Positions 1 to 6,465 are shown, counted from the first letter of the stretch. The stretch: 13,286 nucleotides of DNA from Oscillospiraceae bacterium (GCA_017420125.1 JAFOJR010000001.1:1-13286); one strand, 5' to 3'. Numbers and translations are program-made. Notes: generated by a model from the sequence alone, not told the origin.

Positions 1-32
1 AAATATCTCGTATACTAACTAAAAGCATTTGA

Positions 33-61
33 AGTATAGCACCATGTATCACGCTTGTCAA
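33..61 (-). promoter_or_regulatory. Strong leftward sigma-A promoter at the left edge
   Basis: Read on the minus strand, TTGACA (61-56) and TATACT (38-33) are separated by exactly 17 bp. An A/T-tract region directly upstream (about 62-100, with runs such as AAAATTTT) looks like an UP element. Transcription would begin near position 26 and leave the window on the left, so the driven gene is not visible. The match to the sigma-A consensus is near perfect and the direction is unambiguous. Confidence 0.75.
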
Positions 62-283
62 TACAAAAGTGAAAAAATTTTAAAAATTTTGTCAGAACAT
101 TTATCTGGTTATGGAAAGATTTTGAGCAAATAGACAAGAATTTTTCATATATATAGTTATGGTAAAAAACAACAGACACAAAACCTGTGAAAAGGGCGTG
201 TTTTGCGCAGCAAAAAAGAAAATCGGAAAAATTTTTTCAAAACCGGCCAAAGTAGGCCGCAGCAGGAAAATAGAAATTTTCTG
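62..283. other. Intergenic, AT-rich, no gene seen
   Basis: Between the leftward promoter and the tRNA promoter I see no open frame with a ribosome binding site and no RNA gene. The stretch is rich in A and T runs and probably serves as upstream DNA for the two divergent promoters. Short frames that cross it are incidental, because they continue into the tRNA genes. Confidence 0.6.
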
Positions 284-312
284 TTGACAAACAAAGGGAA
301 TTCTGATAGAAT
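284..312 (+). promoter_or_regulatory. Promoter of the tRNA-Thr/tRNA-Tyr unit
   Basis: TTGACA (284-289), a 17-bp spacer, then TAGAAT (307-312). TG at 304-305 sits one base before the -10 box and gives an extended -10. The predicted transcription start near 319 lies about 16 nt before the first tRNA. Confidence 0.8.
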
Positions 313-334
313 GGGCAACGTCGTAAATCGGAAT

Positions 335-410
335 GCTGGTGTAGCTCAGTTGGTAGAGCAGCTGATTTGTAATCAGCAGGTCGGGGGTTCGAGTCCGTCC
401 ACCAGCTCCA
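335..410 (+). tRNA. tRNA-Thr (anticodon TGT)
   Basis: This 76-nt gene folds as a standard cloverleaf. The acceptor GCTGGTG (335-341) pairs fully with CACCAGC (400-406), followed by discriminator T407 and an encoded CCA (408-410). The D arm is GCTC/GAGC. The anticodon stem GCTGA/TCAGC encloses TTTGTAA, giving anticodon TGT, which reads ACA threonine codons. The T loop is TTCGAGT. The T stem GGGGG/CCGTC carries one G-G mismatch (385/397) and one G-T wobble. It is co-transcribed with the tRNA-Tyr gene 64 nt downstream. Confidence 0.96.
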
Positions 411-474
411 CCCAGTTGATTTTGCGGCGGGCGGGCCTTTGATATAAGAATGGCTTGTAGTAAAATGTAAATAT

Positions 475-559
475 GGAGGAGTTCCCGAGTGGCCAAAGGG
501 GGCAGACTGTAAATCTGTTGTCGACGACTTCGGTGGTTCGAATCCACCCTCCTCCACCA
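475..559 (+). tRNA. tRNA-Tyr (anticodon GTA)
   Basis: This 85-nt class II tRNA has a long variable arm containing a GTCG/CGAC helix. The acceptor GGAGGAG (475-481) pairs with CTCCTCC (549-555), followed by A556 and an encoded CCA (557-559). The anticodon loop CTGTAAA gives GTA, which reads tyrosine codons. The T arm GGTGG/CCACC with loop TTCGAAT is perfect. It is the second gene of the unit and ends just before a strong terminator. Confidence 0.97.
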
Positions 560-561
560 CG

Positions 562-602
562 AACACCCCAAATGGCTTTGCCATTTGGGGTGTTTGTTTT
601 TG
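562..602 (+). terminator. Intrinsic terminator of the tRNA unit
   Basis: A perfect 15-bp stem (562-576 with 580-594) closes a TTT loop and is followed by TGTTTTTTG. It starts three bases after the tRNA-Tyr CCA, so it ends the tRNA transcript. Confidence 0.93.
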
Positions 603-696
603 CAAAAATCAGAAGAAATCCAATTACATATATTATTTATAATGTATCCATGCATTGAAATATGCGGCATAATGTCAAAGAAAGAGGGATTGCTTT

Positions 697-1431
697 ATGG
701 ATCGAAAATTTCAAACTTCTATGCAGATTACGCCCAGCATGTGTGACGCTTCTGCTTGCCTGGGGATTCCAAACACCTTTGGACTCTTTATGGATATTGC
801 AACCATTCACGCAGAGTCAATAGGTTTGGGGGCGAAAGCAATGATGCGGCAGGGTCTGTTTTGGCTGACTGTCCGGACGCGGATCCGATTTCACCGGCGG
901 CCGCTGATGATGGAGCCAGTCACTGCCGCCACCTGGCCGGGGAAGCCGGACCAGATGCGCTGTATGCGGTATTATACGCTGGCGGCGGCGGATCAGACGT
1001 TATTGGCAGAGGGAAAAACGGAATGGGCTGTAGTGGAGATGAAAACAGGAAAGCTCCACAATGTGGCAGGACTTTATCCTTCGGAACTGGAGTTGACAGA
1101 AGAGGCAGTTTGCGGCGAGCCGTTTACAAGATTTAATAAGGATTTTTCCGCCTGCCCGGAAATTCATGCGTTTACGGTCCGATCCACAGATATCGATTTG
1201 GGCGGGCATATGAATAACACAGCCTATATCCGTAGGCTGGCGGACGCTTTTTCTACCAAAGAATGGGAGAGACTGGCGCTGCGGGAGATGGAAGTCAACT
1301 TCCGTGCACCCTGTTATGAAGGGGAAAGATTATCCCTCCGCAAGCGGGAAACGGCAGAAGGGCTGGAATTGGGGTTGATTCGACCGGAAGGAGCCGTTGT
1401 GCTGATGGCTAAATTAATTCCCGGGGAGTAA
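697..1431 (+). CDS. Acyl-ACP thioesterase (FatA/FatB-like, double hotdog)
   Basis: The 244-residue product has the length and layout of bacterial acyl-ACP thioesterases: two tandem hotdog folds that hydrolyse acyl-ACP to free fatty acid and ACP in the cytosol. The best signature is in the second half: DIDLGGHMNN (165-174), matching the family's active-site D-x-N-x-H-x-N-N. D167 and H171 are present, but the catalytic-motif asparagine is Gly169. Cys206, in NFRAPCYEGE, aligns with the cysteine of the plant enzymes. The ATG has an AAAGAGGG ribosome binding site about 9 nt upstream. A TATAAT at 638-643 could be its -10 box, but I see no good -35. The gene looks monocistronic; a weak GCACC/GGTGC hairpin lies near 1511-1536. 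Family assignment is firm; substrate chain length cannot be read from the sequence. Confidence 0.88.
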   Translation: MDRKFQTSMQITPSMCDASACLGIPNTFGLFMDIATIHAESIGLGAKAMMRQGLFWLTVRTRIRFHRRPLMMEPVTAATWPGKPDQMRCMRYYTLAAADQTLLAEGKTEWAVVEMKTGKLHNVAGLYPSELELTEEAVCGEPFTRFNKDFSACPEIHAFTVRSTDIDLGGHMNNTAYIRRLADAFSTKEWERLALREMEVNFRAPCYEGERLSLRKRETAEGLELGLIRPEGAVVLMAKLIPGE

Positions 1432-1694
1432 TCCGGATTGCTCTAAGCCAAAATTCCAGTGCGGAAGAACGTAAATGGTTGTCAGAAAACAATGAAGTTC
1501 GGAAGAGGGCTGCACCGTTTTTGCAATTCGGGGTGCTGTGAACAACAAACTGGTATTATTATTTTTTATAAAACTGATACTTGAATATGTCCAACTGTAA
1601 GTGTATCTTAATAGCCAACACCGGAAGGGGGTTGCTTGTATCGAGCGGCAATCTACCGGCGGGATTTTTCAGGATTCTTTACAGGAGGTGCTCT
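1432..1694 (+). promoter_or_regulatory. Intergenic region / probable structured leader of the ECF S-component gene
   Basis: This 263-nt non-coding stretch ends in an AGGAGGTG ribosome binding site. An AT-rich segment (about 1551-1572, including TATAAA) may contain the promoter -10, but no convincing -35 is visible. Downstream are two possible hairpins: GATAC/GTATC spanning 1576-1607, and a compound stem at 1621-1659 (outer CCGG/CCGG, inner GGTTGC/GCAATC with one wobble). The second ends about 24 nt before the ribosome binding site. Vitamin S-component genes are often under riboswitch control. I could not match TPP, FMN, THF, preQ1 or cobalamin signatures here. Confidence 0.35.
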
Positions 1695-2210
1695 ATGAAA
1701 CACAGCAAAATTTATGAATTTGTTCTTGCTGCAATGTTTGCCGCATTGGCTTTTGCTGCAACGAACATTGTTCATATCCCCATTCCGGCTACAAATGGAT
1801 ATATCCATCTCGGTGACTGTGTTGTGCTGCTGGGCGCTTTCCTGCTGGGGCCGTCGTATGGTGCAGCAGCTGGCGGGATTGGTTCTGCTCTGGCGGATAT
1901 TCTGTCAGGCTATGCACTTTATGCACCGGGCACTTTTGTAATCAAGGCAGCGGTTGCTGTGGTGGCAGGGCTTTTGATGCATGCATTGTCCCATCGGACA
2001 AAGGCCGCACCGGTGCTCGCAGGCATATGCGGCGAGTTTATAATGATATTTGGATATTTTGTTTATGAAAGTATCGTGTTGGGATACGGACTTGCAGCGA
2101 CAGGCAGTATTGCCGGCAATGCGGTACAAGCGGTGGCTGGGGTGATTCTCTCTGTGCTGCTGTATGTAGCGATGATTCGTGTTCCCATGATCAAAAAAAT
2201 GGCTTCCTGA
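1695..2210 (+). CDS. ECF transporter S component (substrate-binding membrane subunit)
   Basis: The 171-residue, very hydrophobic protein has about five to six membrane segments, typical of the S subunit of energy-coupling-factor vitamin transporters. S subunits bind the substrate and dock on a shared EcfT-EcfA-EcfA' module, which is not in this window. TM1 (about 7-25) is alanine-rich, as expected for S subunits that contact EcfT through small-residue motifs. NGYIHLGDC (34-42) and the following glycine-rich segment resemble HmpT/PdxU-type S components. The ATG at 1695 is chosen because AGGAGGTG lies 4 nt upstream, whereas an earlier in-frame start at 1581 has no ribosome binding site. A UPF0340 gene follows after 37 nt, probably in the same operon. 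The substrate is unknown; hydroxymethylpyrimidine or pyridoxine are family-based guesses. Confidence 0.82.
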   Translation: MKHSKIYEFVLAAMFAALAFAATNIVHIPIPATNGYIHLGDCVVLLGAFLLGPSYGAAAGGIGSALADILSGYALYAPGTFVIKAAVAVVAGLLMHALSHRTKAAPVLAGICGEFIMIFGYFVYESIVLGYGLAATGSIAGNAVQAVAGVILSVLLYVAMIRVPMIKKMAS

Positions 2211-2247
2211 ACTTACTTTATGAACGGAATTTGTGGAGGAGATCAAA

Positions 2248-2799
2248 ATGTTGGAAGATATCACGATGCAGGCAAAACAGGCCGCAACGGAGCTATTGGA
2301 AGCAGCGCAGCTGAAAGCGGGAGATATTTTTGTCGTGGGCTGTTCCTCCAGCGAAATGATGGGGCAGCACATTGGAAAAGGATCCAGCCTTGCGGCGGCG
2401 CAGGCCGCGTTTGACGGCATTTATCCCGTACTCCAGGCACGAGGTATTTATTTGGCAGCCCAGTGCTGCGAGCATCTGAATCGTGCCCTGATTATTGAAG
2501 AGGAAGCGGCGGAAGCCTATGGTTATGATCCAGTAAATGTTTGTCCATGGGAACATGCCGGAGGATCCTTTGCCACCACGGCTTTTGCCCGGTTTGTCCG
2601 CCCGGTGGCTGTGGAGCACATTCGAGCCAAAGCCGGCATTGACATCGGCTGCACATTGATCGGGATGCATCTGCAAGAAGTTGCAGTTCCAGTACGTCTG
2701 TCTATTCGACAAATCGGACAAGCACCCATTATTTGTGCCCGTACCAGGCCTCGATTTATTGGCGGGGAGCGAGCCAGATACCGCTCTGAAATGCGATAA
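2248..2799 (+). CDS. TIGR01440 / UPF0340 family protein (YwlG-like)
   Basis: The 183-residue soluble protein matches the UPF0340 (DUF436) family, represented by Bacillus subtilis YwlG, in length and in conserved stretches: GDIFVVGCSSSEMMGQHIG (residues 26-44), AAQCCEHLNRAL (71-82) and the central NVCPWEHAGGSFA. The family has no established biochemical role. The conserved Cys and His residues hint at a catalytic or metal site, but that is inference. The ATG at 2248 has GGAGGA 7 nt upstream; an upstream GTG at 2233 overlaps that binding site and is rejected. The gene lies 37 nt behind the ECF S component, which suggests a link to uptake or processing of the same small molecule. A strong bidirectional terminator follows. 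Confidence 0.85.
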   Translation: MLEDITMQAKQAATELLEAAQLKAGDIFVVGCSSSEMMGQHIGKGSSLAAAQAAFDGIYPVLQARGIYLAAQCCEHLNRALIIEEEAAEAYGYDPVNVCPWEHAGGSFATTAFARFVRPVAVEHIRAKAGIDIGCTLIGMHLQEVAVPVRLSIRQIGQAPIICARTRPRFIGGERARYRSEMR

Positions 2800-2822
2800 G
2801 CCGACAAAACAGATAAAAACAG

Positions 2823-2862
2823 AAAAGCACGGGGAACCCAATGGAGTTTCCCGTGCTTTTTA
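2823..2862. terminator. Bidirectional intrinsic terminator
   Basis: A 15-bp stem (2823-2837 with 2846-2860, one G-T wobble) has four A on its left side and four T on its right side. It therefore serves both the plus-strand UPF0340 gene and the convergent minus-strand permease gene, whose coding end is at 2919. Confidence 0.88.
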
Positions 2863-2918
2863 TATGCGTTGCCGATTTATCGATGCAAAATAAGGCGAAA
2901 AAGAAAGAAGCGGTTTTG

Positions 2919-3806
2919 TTACGGAGACGGCGTAGGCGTTTCAAGCTGTGTGGCTTTAGTTGCCTGTCGGTCCCGCCAGACGCACCAGATGGTAACTGAT
3001 GCGATAACCACAACCCCGCCGAGCAAAGCGAACAGGCCCGGAGCTTCGCCATCAAACAGGAAGACCCAAAGGGGGTTTAAAAGCGGTTCTAATGCGCCTA
3101 AAAGGGAGCAGGCCAAAGGTGGGCAGTGTTCCACTGCCAGGGCAAACAGAAGATAAGGAAGCCCCAATTGGAGCACACCTAAAATAACAACATTCAGCAA
3201 AGCGGTGCCGGTGATTGGCGTGGGAACGAAAAAAGCGGCAGGAAGCCCCACAATGGCTGTCAGTAAATGTCCCATCAGCATGCCGCTGAACCGGGCTTCC
3301 GGGTTGCAGTTGCCCACAGCTAAGTACATAGCGGCCATAAATGCCCCGGCCAAAATGGCCACGCAATTGCCCAGAAGATGACCGGGAGTCAGCTGATCAA
3401 AGAAAAACAGCGCGATGCCCGCCAGCGTCACAAAGACGACAATCACATCTGCCCGGCGGAGCTTTTGATGAAAAAACAAGACAGAAAAAATCAGCAGGAA
3501 GACAGGAGCGATAAATTGCAGCACGATGGCATTGGCCGCGGTGGTCAGTTTATTGGCGGTGACAAAAGCGGTGAACGTGCAGCACATTAAAACGGCGCTA
3601 ATGGCCGCACCGAAAGAAAAGCGAAATCGGAACTGCTTGATTTTCAGATAGAATAAAACAAAAACTGCGGAGATCAGGCTGCGGCCTCCGGCGATCACCA
3701 GAGGATGCCAGGGAATATGCTTGATGAAGATACCTGCGATACTCCACAGTGCAGAACACAGCAGCATTTGCAAGATGGCTTTCCGCTCTGGGGACAAAGA
3801 GTTCAT
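2919..3806 (-). CDS. EamA/DMT-family transporter
   Basis: The 295-residue protein has ten predicted membrane helices arranged as two EamA repeats (about residues 10-136 and 145-277). This is the drug/metabolite transporter superfamily of exporters and permeases. Each repeat carries the typical motif near its fourth helix: LQFIAPVFLLIF (96-107) and LGALEPLLNPLWVF (236-249). The C-terminus ends in a short polar, proline-rich tail. The ATG at 3806 is chosen because AAGGAG lies 8 nt upstream; the frame is open further upstream through the preceding terminator, which is not coding. The substrate cannot be inferred. It sits alone between the rplT terminator and the bidirectional terminator at 2823-2862, so it is probably monocistronic. 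No clear promoter is visible in the short gap upstream. Confidence 0.87.
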   Translation of the reverse strand: MNSLSPERKAILQMLLCSALWSIAGIFIKHIPWHPLVIAGGRSLISAVFVLFYLKIKQFRFRFSFGAAISAVLMCCTFTAFVTANKLTTAANAIVLQFIAPVFLLIFSVLFFHQKLRRADVIVVFVTLAGIALFFFDQLTPGHLLGNCVAILAGAFMAAMYLAVGNCNPEARFSGMLMGHLLTAIVGLPAAFFVPTPITGTALLNVVILGVLQLGLPYLLFALAVEHCPPLACSLLGALEPLLNPLWVFLFDGEAPGLFALLGGVVVIASVTIWCVWRDRQATKATQLETPTPSP

Positions 3807-3872
3807 GATGGGCTCCTTCCATATCAAAATAAGAGGATGCAGAGGCTGGAAGAAATCAAAATCAAAAAGAGG

Positions 3873-3908
3873 AAAAGGGTTCACTTGAAAAAACAAGAGA
3901 ACCCTTTT
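3873..3908 (-). terminator. Terminator of the infC-rpmI-rplT operon
   Basis: AAAAGGGTTC (3873-3882) pairs with GAACCCTTTT (3899-3908), and an inner CTTG/CAAG helix extends the stem past one A-A mismatch. On the minus strand it is followed by a T-rich tract (CCTCTTTTTGATTTTG). It begins 10 nt after the rplT stop. Confidence 0.9.
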
Positions 3909-3918
3909 GGATAAAAGC

Positions 3919-4275
3919 TTATGCCAATTTGGATTTTGCAGTTTCCACCAAAGCAGTAAATGCAGCCGGATCGCTGATGGCAATTTCGGACAGCATTTTA
4001 CGATTGATTGAAATATCTGCCAGTTTCAAGCCGTGCATCAAACGGGAATAGTTGATTCCGTTCAACTTTGCTGCTGCGCTGATACGGGTAATCCACAGCT
4101 TACGGAAGTCTCTTTTCTTCAGACGGCGGCCGGTATATGCATAAGTGAGAGATTTCATAACCGCCTGGTTGGCCATCTTAAAGTGTTTGGACTTAGAGCC
4201 CCAATAGCCCTTGGCCAAACGCAGAACCTTTTTTCTTCTCTTGCGCGTCATCATCGCGCCTTTTACTCTTGCCAT
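3919..4275 (-). CDS. rplT: 50S ribosomal protein L20
   Basis: The 118-residue basic protein is L20 in full. The N-terminal tail is [18 protein letters not shown], followed by the family signatures [19 protein letters not shown] (26-44), [13 protein letters not shown] and [12 protein letters not shown]20 binds 23S rRNA early in large-subunit assembly. In Bacillus it also binds the leader of its own operon to cause early termination. The gene is third in infC-rpmI-rplT, 41 nt after rpmI, with CAGGAGGC as ribosome binding site. Length and order are standard. Confidence 0.98.
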   Translation of the reverse strand: MARVKGAMMTRKRRKKVLRLAKGYWGSKSKHFKMANQAVMKSLTYAYTGRRLKKRDFRKLWITRISAAAKLNGINYSRLMHGLKLADISINRKMLSEIAISDPAAFTALVETAKSKLA

Positions 4276-4316
4276 TTTATCAAAAGCCTCCTGTTTTTCA
4301 GCTCAATTGCTTGTTT

Positions 4317-4514
4317 TTATTTATAGGGGATCATACGCCGTACGGTTGCAGCGTTGGTGACATCTGCATAAGCGCCGGCACGGAGGCCTCTTTTACGCTT
4401 GGTGCTTTTTTTGGTAAGGATATGGCTGGCGAAGGCGTGGGAACGCTTAACCTTACCCGATTTTGTCAGCTTAAATCTTTTCTTTGCGCCGCTGTGGGTC
4501 TTGATTTTAGGCAT
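4317..4514 (-). CDS. rpmI: 50S ribosomal protein L35
   Basis: The 65-residue basic protein begins [15 protein letters not shown] and contains the [19 protein letters not shown] segment, both diagnostic of L35. It is the second gene of the infC operon, between infC (46 nt upstream) and rplT. The ATG at 4514 has AAGGAGA about 7 nt upstream. An earlier in-frame start would add 14 residues absent from the family and is rejected. L35 is a large-subunit protein, and the rpmI-rplT pairing is conserved across bacteria. Confidence 0.98.
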   Translation of the reverse strand: MPKIKTHSGAKKRFKLTKSGKVKRSHAFASHILTKKSTKRKRGLRAGAYADVTNAATVRRMIPYK

Positions 4515-4560
4515 TTTATTTCTCCTTCCATGAAAGTCCGGCCGTTTTGGCCGCACTTAT

Positions 4561-5088
4561 TTATGCTTGTGTTTTAGAGGTCTTAGGCGATAAGAACATG
4601 GCCATATGACGACCGTCCAGCTTTGGATTTTTGTCAACTGTAGCGATGTCCTGACATTGCTCTGCGAACTTCATCAAAAGACGCTCACCGATATTGGTAT
4701 GCGCCATTTCACGGCCGCGGAAGCGGACTGTTACTTTGACCCGATCGCCGTCTGCCAAGAATTTTTGGGCATTCCGAAGCTTCACGTTAAAATCATTTAC
4801 GTCAATACTGGGAGACATACGGACTTCCTTAACCTCTATGACGCGCTGATTTTTCCGTGCTTCTTTTTCCCGTTTTGCCTGTTCAAACCGATATTTTCCA
4901 TAGTCCATGAGTTTGCAGACCGGGGGATTGGCATTGGGCGAGATTTTTACCAGATCCAGATCTTTTTCGATGGCGAGTTCCAATGCGGCCTTGGCCGACA
5001 TCAGCCCAAGTTGCTCGCCGTCCGCGGAAATCAAACGGACTTCCTTATCGCGGATTTCTTCATTGATTTGATGATCCATGTTGCTAAT
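4561..5088 (-). CDS. infC: Translation initiation factor IF-3 (AUU start)
   Basis: IF-3 binds the 30S subunit, blocks premature 50S joining and checks the initiator tRNA and start codon. The 175-residue product has the N-domain with INEEIRDKEVRLI near its start, the linker region NANPPVCKLMDYGKYRFEQ, and a C-domain with RFRGREMAHTNIGERL. I place the start at ATT (5088-5086). GGAGGTG (5102-5096) lies 7 nt upstream of it, whereas the next candidate, ATG at 5079, is 16 nt away and poorly spaced. AUU starts are known for infC, where IF-3 discriminates against its own start codon and so autoregulates. Starting at ATG 5079 would shorten the protein by three residues only. It is the first gene of the infC-rpmI-rplT operon. 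Confidence 0.95.
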   Translation of the reverse strand: MSNMDHQINEEIRDKEVRLISADGEQLGLMSAKAALELAIEKDLDLVKISPNANPPVCKLMDYGKYRFEQAKREKEARKNQRVIEVKEVRMSPSIDVNDFNVKLRNAQKFLADGDRVKVTVRFRGREMAHTNIGERLLMKFAEQCQDIATVDKNPKLDGRHMAMFLSPKTSKTQA

Positions 5089-5294
5089 GCGAAAGCACCT
5101 CCAATATAAAACGCGGCTGCCACAATTGGCACCCGCGTACAACACACAACACATTTACACCAAGAAAGCCACAAAACCACCACGCCCAAGATGGTGAAAA
5201 GGGGCAAACCTGATATAACTCCATGTGAACCCCGACGCGAAAACGCGGGAGGTGAGGACAGGGGGTACCAATCCTGCTTCGTTTTTCATGTTGT
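5089..5294 (-). promoter_or_regulatory. infC operon leader with attenuator (probable L20 leader)
   Basis: About 200 nt of untranslated RNA separate the promoter from infC. Near the end, a hairpin at 5138-5111 (6 bp ACGCGG/CCGCGT, one G-G mismatch, 5 bp TGCCA/TGGCA, loop ATTG) is followed by TTTTAT and then by the infC ribosome binding site. It has the form of an intrinsic terminator placed to attenuate the operon. The terminator's 5' arm ACGCGGG (5138-5132) is perfectly complementary to CCCGCGT earlier in the leader (5249-5243), a plausible antiterminator. Bacillus infC operons are controlled by L20 through leader termination, so L20 is the likely effector here. That last step is inference. 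Confidence 0.65.
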
Positions 5295-5323
5295 AGTATA
5301 TCAGCACCTGTTGCCAGTGTCAA
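5295..5323 (-). promoter_or_regulatory. Promoter of the infC operon
   Basis: On the minus strand TTGACA (5323-5318) and TATACT (5300-5295) are separated by 17 bp, with an A-rich stretch upstream. The predicted start is near 5288, about 200 nt before the infC start codon. Confidence 0.85.
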
Positions 5324-5404
5324 GAATTTTTTACAGTTCTTTTTACAACAGATTTCGGTGAAAACTGGATTTTACAGACAGCGAACCCTGCCGGACAGTA
5401 CAAA

Positions 5405-5436
5405 CGGCACCGTTTTGCCGGGGCGAAACGGTGCCG
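5405..5436 (-). terminator. Terminator after pfkA
   Basis: CGGCACCGTTT (5405-5415) pairs perfectly with AAACGGTGCCG (5426-5436), and the loop is partly self-complementary. On the minus strand only a short TTTGT follows, so the U-tract is weak. Its position 19 nt after the pfkA stop fits a terminator. Confidence 0.75.
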
Positions 5437-5455
5437 CTTGACAGCTTATCAACGA

Positions 5456-6448
5456 TTAAATGCTGATTTCATCTGCAATGTCATATAAAGTTTTGTTAAA
5501 CGGGCGAGACATCGTCAACGCCTCATCCAAATCCAAATCCACGATCCGACCGTGCTGCACGGCTACAATACGGCTTCGCGGATTTGTCTGAGCCAGCAGA
5601 GCAACTGCCCGTACGCCCATTTCGCTGGCCAGCACCCGCTCCCGTGCGGTAGGTGTGCCGCCCCGCTGGACATATCCCAGAACCGTGGCGCGGGTTTCTA
5701 CTCCGGTACGAGCCTGAATTTGAACGGCCAATTCCGGCACGGAGCCGAATCCTTCGCTCTTGGCCACGCCTTCTGACACCAAAATGATGAAGTGGCGTTT
5801 TCCGGTACGCAAAGTGCGCTGCATTTTTTCCACGATCATTTCAATGGAGCAGGGAACTTCCGGCACCAAAATGGCAACCGCACCGCAGGCCACACCGGCT
5901 TGCAGGGCAATATCGCCGCAGTGGCGGCCCATGACCTCCACCACAGAACATCGGTCGTGAGACTGAGAAGTGTCCCGCAATCGGTCCACCAGTTGGATTA
6001 CTGTATTGACGGCGGTGTCAAACCCGATGGTATATTCACTGCAGGCCACATCGTTATCAATGGTTCCGGGGATCCCGATGCAGGGGATTCCCTGGTGGGA
6101 CAGAGCCTGAGCGCCCCGGAAGGAACCGTCGCCGCCGATGACGACAAGACCGTTCAACTTCAATTCCCTGCAGGCGCGGGCCCCCTCCCGTATGCCCGTT
6201 TCCTGATAAAACGCGGGACAACGGGAAGTGTACAGCACGGTACCGCCCCGGTGCAGGATATCACTTACGCTGCGCAAATCCAGAGAGACGGTATCCCGTG
6301 CCAAAAGGCCGGTGAAACCATGACGGATGCCGAGCACTTTTATTTGCTTGGAAAGGGCACTGCGTGTGACAGCGCGGATTGCGGCGTTCATTCCAGGGGC
6401 ATCTCCGCCGCTGGTGAGAATGCCAATCCGTTTTTCCGTTTGTTCCAC
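5456..6448 (-). CDS. pfkA: ATP-dependent 6-phosphofructokinase
   Basis: PfkA phosphorylates fructose 6-phosphate to fructose 1,6-bisphosphate, the committed step of glycolysis. The 330-residue protein carries the family's motifs in order: nucleotide-binding LTSGGDAPGMNAAIR (11-25), IGGDGS (104-109), PGTIDND (127-133) with catalytic Asp131, and MGR (173-175) followed by CGD. Gly in GGDGS and Gly in PGTIDND mark the ATP-dependent type; pyrophosphate-dependent enzymes have Asp and Lys there. A long identity-rich stretch near 139-182 matches the Escherichia coli enzyme. I choose GTG at 6448, because AAAGGA lies 9 nt upstream and the product then begins MEQTEKRIGILTSGG. The frame is open to 6487, but that would overlap the upstream gene. 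The gap to that gene is 17 nt, so the two are probably co-transcribed. Confidence 0.96.
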   Translation of the reverse strand: MEQTEKRIGILTSGGDAPGMNAAIRAVTRSALSKQIKVLGIRHGFTGLLARDTVSLDLRSVSDILHRGGTVLYTSRCPAFYQETGIREGARACRELKLNGLVVIGGDGSFRGAQALSHQGIPCIGIPGTIDNDVACSEYTIGFDTAVNTVIQLVDRLRDTSQSHDRCSVVEVMGRHCGDIALQAGVACGAVAILVPEVPCSIEMIVEKMQRTLRTGKRHFIILVSEGVAKSEGFGSVPELAVQIQARTGVETRATVLGYVQRGGTPTARERVLASEMGVRAVALLAQTNPRSRIVAVQHGRIVDLDLDEALTMSRPFNKTLYDIADEISI

Positions 6449-6465
6449 GGCATCAAATCCTTTAT

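Noticed and set aside
416..448. Second promoter between the two tRNA genes (TTGATT...TATAAG)
   Set aside because: The spacer is 21 bp and the -35 is weak. The tRNAs are close enough to share the strong upstream promoter.
203..658. Short open frames on both strands overlapping the tRNA genes
   Set aside because: They are translations of tRNA and terminator sequence, have no ribosome binding site and share repeated chance peptides from the terminator palindrome.
1581..1694. Longer N-terminus for the ECF S component
   Set aside because: No ribosome binding site at 1581, and the extra residues look like translated leader. AGGAGGTG is placed for ATG 1695.
1432..1694. TPP, FMN or T-box element
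   Set aside because: I looked for CUGAGA and the CCUGAUC region, the RFN conserved blocks and the GGUGG-ACCGCG T-box motif, and found none.
3807..3983. 60-codon upstream extension of the EamA permease
   Set aside because: It runs through the rplT terminator and into rplT on the same strand. The start at 3806 has AAGGAG.
5089..5154. Upstream extension of IF-3
   Set aside because: It would translate the attenuator hairpin and the ribosome binding site itself.
5153..5289. Possible leader peptide starting with MKNEAGLV in the infC leader
   Set aside because: Its ATG falls at the predicted transcription start, leaving no room for a ribosome binding site, and the peptide has no regulatory codon run.
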